Positions 8,709 to 18,482 are shown, numbered from the stretch's first letter. The stretch is 50,340 nt of DNA from an uncultured Luminiphilus sp. (GCA_938084055.1 CALKDK010000018.1:119116-169455), one strand, 5' to 3'. Program-made: numbers and translations. The notes: a model not told the origin generated them from the sequence alone.

Positions 8709-9575
8709 TCATGCGGCATTTTTCTGCCTAGGTATTTCCTGATCAGGTATTCTTGTTTCTGGTGCGGGTGACCTGTAGCCCAGTGAACTGTGTGGTCGCT
8801 TTGTGTTGTAAAACACCCGCCACTGGTCGATCAGTACTTGGGCCTCCCGGAGCGTGTAGAACAATTCTCCGTTCAATAGTTCATCCCTGAGCTTGCCGTT
8901 GAAGGATTCGCAGTAGCCGTTCTCCCAGGGGCTGCCCGGTGTGATGTAAATCGTTTTGGTGCCCAGGCGCCCAAGCCAATTCCGAAGCTTCTTCGCCACC
9001 ATCTCCGGGCCGTTATCTGATCGAATGTGCTCAGGAATGCCGTGGGTCTCCATCAGGTCGGCAAAGACATCAATGGCATCCTTGCCACGAATACGCCTGG
9101 CCACATGCACAGCCAGGCATTCCCGGGTGTATTCGTCGATGACCACCATCAGTTTGATAGGCCGGCCATCATGGGTACGATCAAACACGAAGTCCCACGA
9201 CCACACGTGGTTACGGCGCTCTGGCCTTAGGCGAATGCAGGAGCCGTCATTGAGCCACAGTCGGCCGCGCTTGGGCTGCTTCTGGGGCACCTTCAGCCCC
9301 TCGCGCTGCCAGAGTCGCATCACGCGGCCATGGCTGACCTCCCACCCCTCAGAGCGTAACAACGCGTGTACTCTGCGGTAGCCGTAGCGTCCGTACTGGC
9401 CTGCGAAACGCAGAATATCGGCCGTCAGGGCGTCTTCATCATCCCGCGGCTGTGGGACATAGCGCACGGTATTACGGGAAATGCCCAGCGCCTTGCAGAT
9501 GCGCCGTTCGGAGTAGCCCAGCGTTCTCACGTGAGTTACTGCCTGGCGCCTGCGCGCCGGGCTCAGTATTTTCCC
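8709..9575 (-). CDS. IS3-family transposase OrfB (made as OrfAB by -1 frameshift)
   Basis: This is the catalytic part of the transposase, an RNase H-fold integrase. Readable features in order: a helix-turn-helix-like start ([20 protein letters not shown]), an HTH_21-like region, then the DDE core with Asp in WSWDFVFD, Asp in RSDNGPE and Glu in [15 protein letters not shown]. All three catalytic acids are present. The open frame extends back through [13 protein letters not shown] to the slippery site at 9569-9575, typical for IS3 OrfB entered by frameshift. A GTG at 9530 could allow independent initiation. No internal stop is present. Confidence 0.9.
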   Translation of the reverse strand, partial: GKILSPARRRQAVTHVRTLGYSERRICKALGISRNTVRYVPQPRDDEDALTADILRFAGQYGRYGYRRVHALLRSEGWEVSHGRVMRLWQREGLKVPQKQPKRGRLWLNDGSCIRLRPERRNHVWSWDFVFDRTHDGRPIKLMVVIDEYTRECLAVHVARRIRGKDAIDVFADLMETHGIPEHIRSDNGPEMVAKKLRNWLGRLGTKTIYITPGSPWENGYCESFNGKLRDELLNGELFYTLREAQVLIDQWRVFYNTKRPHSSLGYRSPAPETRIPDQEIPRQKNAA

Positions 9576-9841
9576 TCGACGACTTCCTTCAGAATCAACT
9601 TGTCCACGGTCAGGTCGGCAACGGCCCGCTTGAGGCGTGCATTCTCGGCTTCCAGTTCCTTCAGTCGCTTTGCCTGATCCACCTTCATACCCCCATATTC
9701 CTTGCGCCAGCGATAATAGGTCTGATCGGTGACGCCCAGTTGTCTACACGTCTCCGTGATCGTATTCCCTTGGGCGAGCAGCACATCGGCTTCACGGAGC
9801 TTATGAATGATCTCTTCGGCGTTGTATCGTTTCTTTGGCAT
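9563..9841 (-). CDS. IS3-family transposase OrfA (DNA-binding, leucine-zipper protein)
   Basis: A 92-residue DNA-binding subunit of the IS3-type transposase. It starts [19 protein letters not shown], carries a helix-turn-helix ([24 protein letters not shown], shown only as its outline) and ends in a leucine-zipper-like coiled coil ([18 protein letters not shown]). The ATG at 9841 has AGGAG seven bases upstream. Its 3' end overlaps OrfB, and the last codons hold the GGGAAAA slippery site. It is intact, unlike the truncated copy at 11408-11499. Confidence 0.9.
   Translation of the reverse strand: MPKKRYNAEEIIHKLREADVLLAQGNTITETCRQLGVTDQTYYRWRKEYGGMKVDQAKRLKELEAENARLKRAVADLTVDKLILKEVVEGKY
9569..9575 (-). 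promoter_or_regulatory. Programmed -1 frameshift heptamer of the IS3 element
   Basis: On the minus strand the heptamer G-GGA-AAA lies in the OrfA frame just before its TAC-TGA end, a perfect X-XXY-YYZ site. Slipping back one base gives GGG-AAA-ATA and continues into the OrfB frame without a stop. Confidence 0.8.
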
Positions 9842-9877
9842 GGTTCAGATCTCCTCAACTGGTTTTTCACCACTTTA

Positions 9878-9907
9878 GATCTGGACCAGGAAACTCAGGC
9901 AGGGTCA
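9878..9907 (-). repeat. IS3 element terminal inverted repeat, orfA side
   Basis: Read on the minus strand it begins TGACCCTGCCTGAGTTTCCT and continues with GGTCCAGATC. The same end recurs at 11408 in the opposite orientation. Confidence 0.75.
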
Positions 9908-10107
9908 TCAGCGGGCCCTGGTGAAGGTCAGGACCATGACGAAGAGGAAAATACACAACCTGCGATTAGCAGGCTAGACTGGAAAAGCAACCGGCAGAAA
10001 AGTGTCTCTTAGAAAACGGCCCGATTGGTGCCATATCCTTTGACGACGTACATCCCTATACTCACGACTCTCTTTGCTTCGACACTAATTTAAAGGGGTA
10101 CTGATCT

Positions 10108-11400
10108 TTGTTGATACTCTCTTTGAATTCCCGGCTACGCTTCGTCACTGGAGCAGGGCTTTACTTTGCTCAGGGTATTCCCAAGGGTCTGTTAAACATC
10201 GCCATGCCTGCCTGGCTGGCAAGCCAGGGGCTGAGCGCTGGAGAAGTCGCATCTTATCTTGCCATTGTCGCGTTGCCATGGGTCTTCAAGCTGGTTACCG
10301 GGCCCTTTATGGATCGCTACCAGTTTCCTGCCATGGGGTTGCGCAGACCCTGGATTTTGTCAGCCCAACTGGGTATGGCGATTTCGTTCTGTGCGCTTGT
10401 CTCGATTGAGGATCCTCTTCAGCAAATCGGGCTACTCACGATACTTGCTGCTCTGATACAGGCGTTCGCGGCAACGCAGGATGTTGCAACCGATGGGATG
10501 GCAATCGATCTGGTTCCTGAAGAAGAACACGGCCGCATAAACGCCTCTATGAGTTTTGGTAAAGCGCTTGGCTGGGCATCTTCGGCTGCTGTTAGCGGCG
10601 TGTTATTGACACAGTTTGGTCTGGGCATCAGCGCACTGGTTGCGGCGGGTGTAAGTATTATTATGTTTTTCTGTTTTCTCTTCGTTCTGGAGCGCGAGGG
10701 TGAGCGGCGGCTGCCCTGGAGTAAAGGCGAGCATGCCGAAGAGATTCCAAAGGTTCCAGCAATCTCAACTCTTATAAGATCACTAAATGAAGTCCTTTGG
10801 ACTAAAATCAGTCTTGTCGTCTTCCTGATTCTGTTTTTCCATGGGCTGGTTAATGGTTATGGTGATGCACTCATGCCAATTGCCGCGATTAACCTGTTTG
10901 GCTTCTCCACTGAGACCTGGTCAAACCTTGTCGCGACAATGGGATTACTGGGTGCTGTTCTTGCACTGTCAATCGGACCATTTATCGACCGCTTCGGGAT
11001 TAAGCAAATGTCATTGATCACGACGATAGTGATATTTTTGCACGCCATACTTTTGGCACAAACTGAGCATCTTTGGGCCAACGAAGATTATGTCATAGTA
11101 ATGTTGGCGCTATGGGTGCTGCTGGACCCGGTGGCGATGGTCTGTGTTATTGCTATAGGCATGAGTATCTGCACGAAACGTGTATCTGCGACACAATTCG
11201 CCGTTTATATGTCGGCTGCCAATCTGGGTCTATCGATAGGCTCAAAAATGTTCGGGGTTGTCTCGGAACATGTAGATTATTCAGACAGCTATTTTTTATT
11301 AGCGGTTCTTATCCTGTTTATGTTGGGCATTCTGTTGTTGTTCAATAAACCGGCCGGCGAGATTGATGACGACATTGCGAAAATACAAAGCGCTGAATGA
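10108..11400 (+). CDS. AmpG-like MFS transporter (PAT/muropeptide permease type)
   Basis: A 430-residue inner-membrane protein with about twelve hydrophobic segments. The N-terminal GLYFAQGIPKGLL, the AATQDVATDGMAIDLVPEEE loop and the LINA-type helix packing resemble AmpG-like permeases, which import muropeptides or act as acetyl-CoA/peptide transporters. The substrate cannot be read. The start is TTG at 10108 (a second TTG follows at once) with AAAGGGG about ten bases upstream. Base composition is visibly more AT-rich than the flanking core genes, and the gene is bracketed by the complete IS on the left and a 92-base inverted remnant of the same IS on the right, so horizontal acquisition or IS-driven rearrangement is likely. 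Confidence 0.75.
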   Translation: MLILSLNSRLRFVTGAGLYFAQGIPKGLLNIAMPAWLASQGLSAGEVASYLAIVALPWVFKLVTGPFMDRYQFPAMGLRRPWILSAQLGMAISFCALVSIEDPLQQIGLLTILAALIQAFAATQDVATDGMAIDLVPEEEHGRINASMSFGKALGWASSAAVSGVLLTQFGLGISALVAAGVSIIMFFCFLFVLEREGERRLPWSKGEHAEEIPKVPAISTLIRSLNEVLWTKISLVVFLILFFHGLVNGYGDALMPIAAINLFGFSTETWSNLVATMGLLGAVLALSIGPFIDRFGIKQMSLITTIVIFLHAILLAQTEHLWANEDYVIVMLALWVLLDPVAMVCVIAIGMSICTKRVSATQFAVYMSAANLGLSIGSKMFGVVSEHVDYSDSYFLLAVLILFMLGILLLFNKPAGEIDDDIAKIQSAE

Positions 11401-11407
11401 CGTATAT

Positions 11408-11499
11408 TGACCCTGCCTGAGTTTCCTGGTCCAGATCTAAAGTGGTGAAAACCAGTTGAGGAGATCTGAACCATGCCAAAGAAACGATACAACGCCGAA
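11408..11499 (+). mobile_element. Truncated, inverted copy of the IS3 element end
   Basis: These 92 bases repeat the orfA-side end of the complete IS (9816-9907 reversed), from TGACCCTGCC through the ribosome binding site and the first nine codons of orfA (MPKKRYNAE). The copy differs by one A fewer in a poly-A run and stops abruptly at 11499. The rest of that copy is missing. It lies eight bases after the MFS stop codon. Confidence 0.9.
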
Positions 11500-11565
11500 C
11501 ACGCTTGGCATTCGTACGCGATACTTATGATGCGCAATAATCGCTACCGTTTGTAACTATCCTTG

Positions 11566-11590
11566 CAAAAAAGCCCCAAAAACGGGGCTC
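11566..11590 (-). terminator. Rho-independent terminator of guaBA
   Basis: Read on the minus strand, a six-pair stem AGCCCC/GGGGCT (11572-11577 with 11584-11589) is followed by six T. It lies about 60 bases after the guaA stop codon. Confidence 0.85.
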
Positions 11591-11648
11591 TTTGTAACTT
11601 CTTTTCAACTCGAAAAGATATATAAATCAATAGGTTATATAAACCCTA

Positions 11649-13226
11649 TTATTCCCACTCAATTGTGGCCGGCGGCTTCCCAGAAATATCGTAGGTGACT
11701 CTGGAAATACCCGAGATCTCATTGATGATGCGATTGGAAACAACCTCAAGCAACTCATAGGGTAGATGTGCCCAGCGCGCGGTCATGAAATCAACGGTTT
11801 GCACTGCACGGATTGCTATTACGTATTCATAGCGGCGGCCATCACCCACCACACCGACCGATTTGACGGGCAGAAACACCGCAAAAGCTTGACTGGTTTT
11901 GTCGTACCACCCTGAACGGTGTAGCTCTTCGATAAAAATTGCATCCGCTTGACGCAATAAATCGGCGTATTCTTTTTTAACCTCTCCCAGAATGCGCACA
12001 CCCAAACCAGGCCCAGGGAACGGATGGCGAAAGACCATGTTTTTCGGCAGCCCCAGCTCCAATCCAATACGGCGCACCTCATCTTTGAACAGCTCGCGTA
12101 ACGGCTCTACCAATTCGAGGGCCATATCGTCAGGTAATCCACCCACGTTATGGTGCGATTTAATTACGTGAGCTTTACCTGTCTTTGAACCAGCCGACTC
12201 AATCACGTCGGGGTAAATTGTGCCCTGGGCCAGCCAGCTAACGTTGGTGATTTTCGTAGCTTCTTCATCGAAAACATCAATAAACGTATTGCCGATGGCT
12301 TTGCGTTTGGCCTCGGGGTCACGCACCCCGGCAAGTTTTTCCAGAAAGCGCTCTTCTGCGTCGGCTCGAATGACGCGAACGCCCATATTCTGGGCAAACA
12401 TGTCCATGACCTGATCGCCCTCGTTAAGACGCAGAAGCCCATTATCCACAAACACACAGGTCAGCTGATCGCCAATGGCGCGATGCAGCAGTGCCGCGAC
12501 CACGGAGGAATCGACGCCTCCCGACAGCCCCAGCAAGACGCGATCTGTGCCCACTGTGGCACGTACCCGCTGAACCGCGTCCTCCACAATATTGGCTGGG
12601 GTCCACAAAGCCTCACAGCCGCAGATCTCAAGGACAAAATGCTCGAAAATTCGCTCGCCCTGGGAGGTGTGGGTCACCTCGGGGTGAAACTGGATGCCAA
12701 ACCAAGGCTTGTCCTTGTGTGCCATCGCCGCGATGGGGCAGCTATCGGTTTGGGCTGTCACTTGGAAGTCTGCAGGGAGCGTGACGACCTTGTCGCCATG
12801 GCTCATCCAGACATCAAGGACCATTCGCCCGCCGCTATCGACCTCGTCACTGATATCGTGCAGCAAACCGCCCTCGGTCGTACGACGAATCTGGGCGTAG
12901 CCAAATTCTGACGTGGTTGACCCCTCAACTACACCACCCATTTGCACAGCCATGGTCTGCATGCCGTAGCAGATGCCAAGCACCGGAACACCGAGGTCAA
13001 AGACCACCTGCGCCGCCCGAGGTGAATCGGGTTGTGTCACCGACTCTGGCCCGCCAGACAGAATAATTCCACTGGGGTCAAAGCCGCGAATCTCAGCCTC
13101 TGGCATGTCCCAGGCATAAATTTCGCTGTAGACCCCGACTTCACGAACGCGTCGCGCAATCAATTGGGTGTACTGGGAGCCAAAATCCAGGATAAGGATT
13201 CGGTGCTGATGGATATCTGCAGTCAC
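11649..13226 (-). CDS. guaA: GMP synthase (glutamine-hydrolysing)
   Basis: GuaA converts XMP to GMP using ATP and glutamine, the last step of guanine nucleotide synthesis. The class I glutamine amidotransferase domain is at the N-terminus (nucleophile Cys86 in LGICYGMQ, His in FHPEVTHT), followed by the ATP-pyrophosphatase domain with the P-loop GLSGGVDSS and the C-terminal dimerisation domain ending PATIEWE. The frame is open further upstream, but the GTG at 13226 gives the family length of 525 residues and has GAGG five bases before it. It follows guaB by 23 bases, forming a guaBA operon that ends at the terminator at 11566-11590. Confidence 0.96.
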   Translation of the reverse strand: MTADIHQHRILILDFGSQYTQLIARRVREVGVYSEIYAWDMPEAEIRGFDPSGIILSGGPESVTQPDSPRAAQVVFDLGVPVLGICYGMQTMAVQMGGVVEGSTTSEFGYAQIRRTTEGGLLHDISDEVDSGGRMVLDVWMSHGDKVVTLPADFQVTAQTDSCPIAAMAHKDKPWFGIQFHPEVTHTSQGERIFEHFVLEICGCEALWTPANIVEDAVQRVRATVGTDRVLLGLSGGVDSSVVAALLHRAIGDQLTCVFVDNGLLRLNEGDQVMDMFAQNMGVRVIRADAEERFLEKLAGVRDPEAKRKAIGNTFIDVFDEEATKITNVSWLAQGTIYPDVIESAGSKTGKAHVIKSHHNVGGLPDDMALELVEPLRELFKDEVRRIGLELGLPKNMVFRHPFPGPGLGVRILGEVKKEYADLLRQADAIFIEELHRSGWYDKTSQAFAVFLPVKSVGVVGDGRRYEYVIAIRAVQTVDFMTARWAHLPYELLEVVSNRIINEISGISRVTYDISGKPPATIEWE

Positions 13227-13249
13227 AATGCCCTCGGTGTCGGTACCGT

Positions 13250-14719
13250 TTATCGTACGGGGTAGTTGGGCGCTTCCTTGGTAATGGATACGTCGTGGAC
13301 ATGGGACTCCGACATACCCGCAGCAGTCACCCTGACGAAGGTGGGCCGGGTGCGCATGTCGGGCACCGTGGCACATCCCGCATAGCCCATGGCGGATCGA
13401 ACCCCGCCCATTAACTGCTGGATAATGGCCGATACCGGCCCCTTGTAGGGAACCCGCCCTTCGATACCCTCGGGCACCAACTTTTCAGCACCGACACTGG
13501 AGTCCTGGAAATAGCGATCTGACGAGCCCTGCTTCTGGGCCATCGCACCGATGGAGCCCATCCCTCGATAGGCCTTATAAGTACGCCCCTGATACAGCTC
13601 CACTTCCCCCGGGGCCTCCTCCGTGCCGGCAAACATCGAACCCATCATGACCGCATGGGCCCCTGCCACAATGGCCTTCGCGATGTCCCCTGAAAAGCGG
13701 ATACCGCCGTCTGAAATAACCGGAATACCACGATCACCCAGCGCCTCGACCACGTTTGAGATCGCAGTAATCTGGGGGACCCCCGTTCCCGTCACAATCC
13801 GCGTAGTACAGATCGAACCCGGTCCAATACCCACTTTCACACCGTCTGCGCCCGCTTCATAGAGGGCCAGGGCCGCCTCCCCTGTTGCAATATTCCCACC
13901 TATTACGTCCACACCGGGGAATTGCTCTTTGATACGCCGCACCCTTTCGATGACGTTGCGTGAGTGCCCGTGAGCCGTATCGACAACCAGCACATCAACA
14001 CCGGCAGTCACCAGAGCTTCCACCCGCTCGTCCGTATCGGGGCTCGTGCCCACCGAAGCACCGACGCGCAGGCGGCCGTAACTGTCCTTACAGGCAAGCG
14101 GGAAGCTTTCCGCTTTGTCAAAATCCTTGACGGTGATCATCCCGCAGAGATCAAAATCATCATTGACGACCAAAATTTTCTCGATCCGGTGCTGGTGGAG
14201 TAACTGCTGTACCTCCTCGGAAGGCGCACCCTCCCTCACGGTCACCAGTCGGTCACGAGGGGTCATAATGGCGGAGATGGGCTTGGTCAGGTCGGTCTCA
14301 AAACGCACATCCCTGCGGGTCACAATACCTACCAGATCACCACCACGCAGCACCGGCACGCCGGAGATGCCATGTGCGCGCGTCAGTTCCTGCAGCTCGT
14401 TGATGGTTGCGCTTTCCTGAATGGTAATGGGATCCTTCACAACGCCACTCTCGTATTTCTTGACCCGCCGAACCTGTTCGGACTGCTCAACCACTGACAT
14501 GTTTTTGTGAATGATGCCAACGCCGCCGTCCTGGGCCAGGGCGATAGCCAGCCGCGCCTCGGTAACCGTATCCATGGCCGCCGACAGCAGGGGGATATTC
14601 ATGGCAATGTTGCGCGTAAGTTGAGTGACGAGGGATACATCTTTCGCCGTGACCTCCGAGTAACCCGGTTGCAGGAGTACATCGTCGAAGGTCAGTGCTT
14701 CCTGGGCTATACGCAGCAT
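13250..14719 (-). CDS. guaB: IMP dehydrogenase
   Basis: GuaB oxidises IMP to XMP with NAD, the committed step to guanine nucleotides. The TIM-barrel enzyme starts [19 protein letters not shown], carries two CBS domains (about residues 95-205), the catalytic loop [11 protein letters not shown] with Cys304, and the flap segment GSSDRYFQD. At 489 residues it is standard. The ATG at 14719 has GAGG six bases upstream, and the longer open frame from 14749 adds an untypical ten residues. It is first gene of guaBA and divergent from xseA. Confidence 0.96.
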   Translation of the reverse strand: MLRIAQEALTFDDVLLQPGYSEVTAKDVSLVTQLTRNIAMNIPLLSAAMDTVTEARLAIALAQDGGVGIIHKNMSVVEQSEQVRRVKKYESGVVKDPITIQESATINELQELTRAHGISGVPVLRGGDLVGIVTRRDVRFETDLTKPISAIMTPRDRLVTVREGAPSEEVQQLLHQHRIEKILVVNDDFDLCGMITVKDFDKAESFPLACKDSYGRLRVGASVGTSPDTDERVEALVTAGVDVLVVDTAHGHSRNVIERVRRIKEQFPGVDVIGGNIATGEAALALYEAGADGVKVGIGPGSICTTRIVTGTGVPQITAISNVVEALGDRGIPVISDGGIRFSGDIAKAIVAGAHAVMMGSMFAGTEEAPGEVELYQGRTYKAYRGMGSIGAMAQKQGSSDRYFQDSSVGAEKLVPEGIEGRVPYKGPVSAIIQQLMGGVRSAMGYAGCATVPDMRTRPTFVRVTAAGMSESHVHDVSITKEAPNYPVR

Positions 14720-14770
14720 AGAGTCCTCTATAGGAGCCGGGCATGGCACCCGGTCTCTGGTAAACTGTGC

Positions 14771-14799
14771 ATTATAGCGTTTGCATGCAAACTCGGTAA
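14771..14799 (-). promoter_or_regulatory. Predicted sigma-70 promoter of guaBA with a palindromic spacer
   Basis: On the minus strand a perfect TATAAT (14776-14771) is preceded, after 17 bases, by TTACCG (14799-14794). The spacer contains the perfect 14-base palindrome GTTTGCATGCAAAC (14779-14792), a likely operator. The start of transcription would be about 45 bases before the guaB ATG. A further repeat, CCGGG/CCCGG, lies in the leader at about 14735-14752. Confidence 0.6.
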
Positions 14800-14805
14800 A
14801 TAACG

Positions 14806-16197
14806 GTGGTCACGTTTGCTTTGACTGAAATACCCGAAATCAGGCCTGCCCTCAGCGTCAGCGAGTTGAATCAGCAGGCAAAAACCCTGCTTGAGCGCCA
14901 TTTTGACCAGATTCGGGTTGAGGGGGAAATCAGCGACTTTACAGCTGCCAGCTCTGGACACTGGTATTTCACTCTCAAAGACGCCGACGCCCAGATTCGC
15001 TGTGCCATGTTCCGAAGTGCCAACAGCCGTGTTCGGTTCCAGCCAACAAGGGGTGACTGTATCCTGGTCAGGGGGCGGATCAGCCTGTACACCAATCGCG
15101 GCGAGTTCCAGCTTATTGTCCAGCACATGCAAGCCGCTGGCGATGGCGCGCTGCAGCAGGATTTTGAAAAATTAAAGGCAAAATTAAAGGCACAGGGACT
15201 ATTCGACGCTGAGCGCAAACACAGCATTCCCAATGACGCGCGGCGAGTAGGCGTTATAACGTCCGCCAGTGGCGCCGCCCTGCACGATATTCTCGCTGTC
15301 GTGGAACGACGCAGTCCCATGACGCAGATTCTTCTCTTTCCGGTACCCGTGCAGGGTACTGAGGCCGCCGCCGCACTGGTGGCCGCCGTACAGCAGGCCA
15401 ACAAACTCCACCTCAATAACGCTGTACCACTGGATGTACTGATTATCGGCCGGGGTGGCGGTTCCGCTGAGGATCTCTGGGCCTTCAATGACGAGGCGCT
15501 GGCCCACGCCATTGCAGAATCAAATGTCCCCGTGGTCTCCGCTGTGGGTCACGAGGTGGATTTCAGTATCAGCGACTTTGTGGCTGATTATCGGGCAGCG
15601 ACGCCCTCTGCGGCGGCTGAGCTGGTCACCCTGGACGCTGTGGAGTGGAACCAGAGGCTGGATGACGCACAGCGGCTGCTGCACATCCTCATCGGGCGAA
15701 GGCTCAGCAAAGCCAGCGACATACTCAAACATCTCCGAGCCAGACTGCGCCACCCGGGCCTTCACCTGACGCAGCAAGCCACCCTGCTCGCCGGACAGGC
15801 GCGGCAGCTCAGAATGCTCCTTACCAAACGTCTGGACAGGGATAAAACCACCGTCACCCATCTGGCCAAGCGACTGCAATCTCGCCACCCCAACCATAAT
15901 ATGGGAGCGCTGAAGGCATCATTGGAAAGCGAAAAACATCGGCTGCGGCAGCGCATAAACCAGAGGTTGCGGGGTCTTGGCAATCAACTGGCACAGCAGG
16001 AGCAACTGATCCGAACTCTGGGACCGGAAAACACGCTGGCCCGGGGGTACGCTGTGGTCACCCGTGTTGACGGGAAAATTATCCGCAGTGCCCGCGAGAC
16101 GGAGCCGGGCTCGAAAATCAAGGTCAGGCTGAGGCGGGGCTCCCTGACCGCAGAAGTTGCGACGGTATCAGGACCAGAGAATGATTCAGATGTTTAG
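14806..16197 (+). CDS. xseA: Exodeoxyribonuclease VII large subunit
   Basis: XseA is the catalytic subunit of ExoVII, which degrades single-stranded DNA to oligonucleotides together with XseB. Visible parts are the N-terminal OB-fold ([32 protein letters not shown]), the catalytic core ([50 protein letters not shown]) and a long coiled-coil C-terminal region ending in the usual beta segment ([11 protein letters not shown]). At 463 residues it is normal. The GTG at 14806 has only a weak ribosome binding site; in-frame alternatives lie a few codons downstream. It is divergent from guaB, and no xseB is nearby. Confidence 0.95.
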   Translation: MVTFALTEIPEIRPALSVSELNQQAKTLLERHFDQIRVEGEISDFTAASSGHWYFTLKDADAQIRCAMFRSANSRVRFQPTRGDCILVRGRISLYTNRGEFQLIVQHMQAAGDGALQQDFEKLKAKLKAQGLFDAERKHSIPNDARRVGVITSASGAALHDILAVVERRSPMTQILLFPVPVQGTEAAAALVAAVQQANKLHLNNAVPLDVLIIGRGGGSAEDLWAFNDEALAHAIAESNVPVVSAVGHEVDFSISDFVADYRAATPSAAAELVTLDAVEWNQRLDDAQRLLHILIGRRLSKASDILKHLRARLRHPGLHLTQQATLLAGQARQLRMLLTKRLDRDKTTVTHLAKRLQSRHPNHNMGALKASLESEKHRLRQRINQRLRGLGNQLAQQEQLIRTLGPENTLARGYAVVTRVDGKIIRSARETEPGSKIKVRLRRGSLTAEVATVSGPENDSDV

Positions 16198-16227
16198 CCC
16201 CGACCCGTAGCCGCAATTTTGCCAGGG

Positions 16228-16875
16228 TCAATACTTGGCCGGCAGCCGCGTGTTAATGATGATGTGCCGACCTTCAAAGCGTATGTATTCGCCGATGGTG
16301 AGGTCCTTGAGTATCCTCGCCACCATCTCGCGGGATGCACCTACGCGGTCGGCGATGTCCTGTTGAGTCAATTTCTCGGGTATGAATAACGTCCCGTCAC
16401 CCCGCTCCTCGGACAGATCCATTAATACGTTTGCGACGCGCCCATAAACATCCTGCAGGGCCAGACTCTTGACATCGGCGGTGAGCTTGCGTACCCGCCC
16501 AGCCAGGTTGCTGATCAACTGCCGAGCTATATTGGGGTGCTCATCGAGAACCCCATTGAAATCTTCCTTCATCACAACCCGGAACTCACACTTCTCAACC
16601 GTTCGCACTGACGCAGAACGGGTAGAATCGTCCAAAAGCGCCAGTTCGCCGAAATAATCACCGGGACCCAGCGTGTTCATAATAAATTCTTTGCCGTTCT
16701 TATCCGAGCAGTAAACCTTCACCTTGCCACTCTCAATTACAAACAGGGAGTCAGCGGGATCATTTTCATGGATCACAACGGTATTTTTAGGGAACGAGCG
16801 TGTGCTGGAGCTACCCTCCAATGCCTGAAGCTCGCCCTCATTAAGACCGTGAAAAATTTCCACTTGATTCAACAT
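16228..16875 (-). CDS. Crp/Fnr-family transcription regulator with intact cNMP-binding pocket
   Basis: A 215-residue cytoplasmic DNA-binding regulator. The N-terminal cyclic-nucleotide-binding beta-roll contains PGDYFGELALLDDSTRSASV, including the Glu, Arg and Ser residues that hold the cyclic nucleotide phosphate and ribose in Crp. A dimerisation helix follows, then a C-terminal winged helix with recognition segment LTQQDIADRVGASREMVARI. There are no Fnr-type N-terminal cysteines. GGATAGGA-like bases lie before the ATG. The gene is divergent, across 155 bases, from a cyclase gene, so a cAMP- or cGMP-responsive role in the same circuit is likely. It is not obviously the housekeeping Crp. Confidence 0.88.
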   Translation of the reverse strand: MLNQVEIFHGLNEGELQALEGSSSTRSFPKNTVVIHENDPADSLFVIESGKVKVYCSDKNGKEFIMNTLGPGDYFGELALLDDSTRSASVRTVEKCEFRVVMKEDFNGVLDEHPNIARQLISNLAGRVRKLTADVKSLALQDVYGRVANVLMDLSEERGDGTLFIPEKLTQQDIADRVGASREMVARILKDLTIGEYIRFEGRHIIINTRLPAKY

Positions 16876-17030
16876 TGATATCCTATCCCTGAAACCTGCT
16901 TAATGTTGCAATATTACCATTACAGTAGGGAATGCGTCATCCATCCTCTATCGAGACCAGGACAGGGTGGCAGCAACAGTATCTGGCCCCCATGGGTTTA
17001 CCAATTCAGCACCGATAAAGAGGTTGTGCA

Positions 17031-18482
17031 GTGACCCAGCGTACCGATTCGGGAAATACAGATGATCCATGGGCATCGGCGGTGCAGGCCGCTGTATCTG
17101 CACTGAACATTGAGGCACAGCCCGGTCCTGGGCTAAACGCCACCACCCAAGACGATCTGGAACAACTCGTGAAAGCAAATGATCGACTGGGCGTAATCCT
17201 GGAAGACCAGGGGGCCGAGGCGCGACACGACCGCAGGAATATTATCGGCGCCATCCGAGGCTACGCAGAAATGCTGCTGGAGGACGATGGGGCCAGCCTG
17301 CCAAAAAACCTGCTTGATAAACTGAAGGCTGTTCTGGCGGCAGCAAAGGATGAGCCCCTGGCTAACCCACAAAAATCGGCTACAGCAACCCCCGTGATCC
17401 GCACCGAGGAACCCGGCGTCATCCTCGCCGTTGATGACCTGCCCGAAAATCGACAGCTGGTATCGCGGTTACTGCAAAAAACCGGTCACACCGTCATCAC
17501 GGCCGAATCTGGAGAGGAGGCACTGGAATTACTCGATACCATGGGGGTTGATGTCGTGCTGCTGGACCTGGTTATGCCCGGCATTGGTGGCGCGGAAGTC
17601 CTGCGACGGCTAAAAGAAAATGAGCGCCTGCGGGCCACTCCGGTGGTGATGATCAGCGGTCAGCAGGATATGGACCAAATCGTGGGCTGCATAGAAGCCG
17701 GCGCAGATGACTATTTACTCAAACCATTCAATCCGGTCTTGCTGCAGGCGCGCATTTCCGCCGGTATAGAGCGCAAGCGCTGGCATGACCGGGAGGAACT
17801 GTACCGCAAGCAACTGGAGCGCCGTGAAAAATTCATCCGGGCAACCTTTGGTCGCTACCTGTCCGACGACATTGTGGACGAGATCCTAGAGCGGCCCGAG
17901 GGACTTGAGTTGGGCGGTGACCTGCGGGAGGTCACCATCATGATGTCCGATATCAGGGGCTTTACATCGCTGGTCGAGCACCTGCCGCCACAACAGGTAG
18001 TGAAACTCCTGAATCGCTACCTTGGCCGGATGACTGAAATTATTCTGGAGTTTGGGGGCACAATTGATGAATTCCTGGGCGATGCCGTGCTGGCTGTGTT
18101 TGGCGCGCCGAATCGCAACGACGATGACCCCGATCGCGCTGTTCGGTGCGCACTGGCCATGCAGGCTGCCATGGCCGATGTCAACAAAGATAATCGTGGC
18201 GACGGACTACCCGAGGTTCAAATGGCCCTGGCACTGAATACCGGATCGGTGGTTGCTGGCAATATAGGCAGTGAACGGCGGTCCAAGTATGGATTCGTCG
18301 GGCATGCCATGAATGTCACCTCCCGGATAGAGGATGTTGCGGGTCCTGGTGAGATCCTGATCTCGGAGAGCACCCGAGACCAGCTGCAACACCCCTATCA
18401 ATTTGGCAAATCACAAGCACTGTCTGTGAAAGGAATTGAGCAGGAACTGCGAGTTCATGCCGTAGTGGGGGTAGGTAAATGA
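17031..18482 (+). CDS. Receiver-domain class III adenylate/guanylate cyclase with an N-terminal HisKA-like segment
   Basis: A soluble 483-residue signalling enzyme predicted to make a cyclic nucleotide under phosphorelay control. Residues about 62-90 (His66 in RHDRRNIIGAIRGYAEML) look like the H-box helix of a histidine kinase, but no ATPase domain follows. A receiver domain spans about 125-245 with phosphoacceptor Asp179 in LLDLVMPG and the KPF lysine motif. The cyclase domain (about 295-470) has both metal aspartates, Asp307 (MSDIRGF) and Asp351 (FLGDAVL), and Asn/Arg in AMNVTSR. The usual adenine-selecting Lys is Glu347. GTG start with AGAGG upstream. It overlaps the next gene by four bases. 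Confidence 0.85.
   Translation: MTQRTDSGNTDDPWASAVQAAVSALNIEAQPGPGLNATTQDDLEQLVKANDRLGVILEDQGAEARHDRRNIIGAIRGYAEMLLEDDGASLPKNLLDKLKAVLAAAKDEPLANPQKSATATPVIRTEEPGVILAVDDLPENRQLVSRLLQKTGHTVITAESGEEALELLDTMGVDVVLLDLVMPGIGGAEVLRRLKENERLRATPVVMISGQQDMDQIVGCIEAGADDYLLKPFNPVLLQARISAGIERKRWHDREELYRKQLERREKFIRATFGRYLSDDIVDEILERPEGLELGGDLREVTIMMSDIRGFTSLVEHLPPQQVVKLLNRYLGRMTEIILEFGGTIDEFLGDAVLAVFGAPNRNDDDPDRAVRCALAMQAAMADVNKDNRGDGLPEVQMALALNTGSVVAGNIGSERRSKYGFVGHAMNVTSRIEDVAGPGEILISESTRDQLQHPYQFGKSQALSVKGIEQELRVHAVVGVGK

Larger units (their letters stand above)
8670..9907 (-). mobile_element. Complete IS3-family insertion sequence
   Basis: A 1238-base element with two overlapping reading frames and imperfect terminal inverted repeats of about 30 bases: TGACCTGCCTGCATTAACTG at the low-coordinate end and, read on the minus strand from 9907, TGACCCTGCCTGAGTTTCCT. 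Both repeats share CTGGTCCAG further in. OrfA and OrfB are intact, joined by a classic frameshift heptamer, so it may be active. No matching target duplication is visible immediately outside the ends. A 92-base copy of its orfA-side end lies inverted at 11408-11499. Confidence 0.9.

Noticed and set aside
8667..9910. Target-site duplication of the IS
   Set aside because: The three bases on each side (AGT and TCA) do not match, so none is claimed.
9452..10012. Plus-strand open frame across the IS end and the MFS upstream region
   Set aside because: It is antisense to orfA over most of its length, and the unique part is too short and has no start signal of its own.
14779..14792. PurR operator in the guaB promoter
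   Set aside because: The palindrome lacks the AAACGTTT centre of the PurR site; kept only as an unassigned operator candidate.
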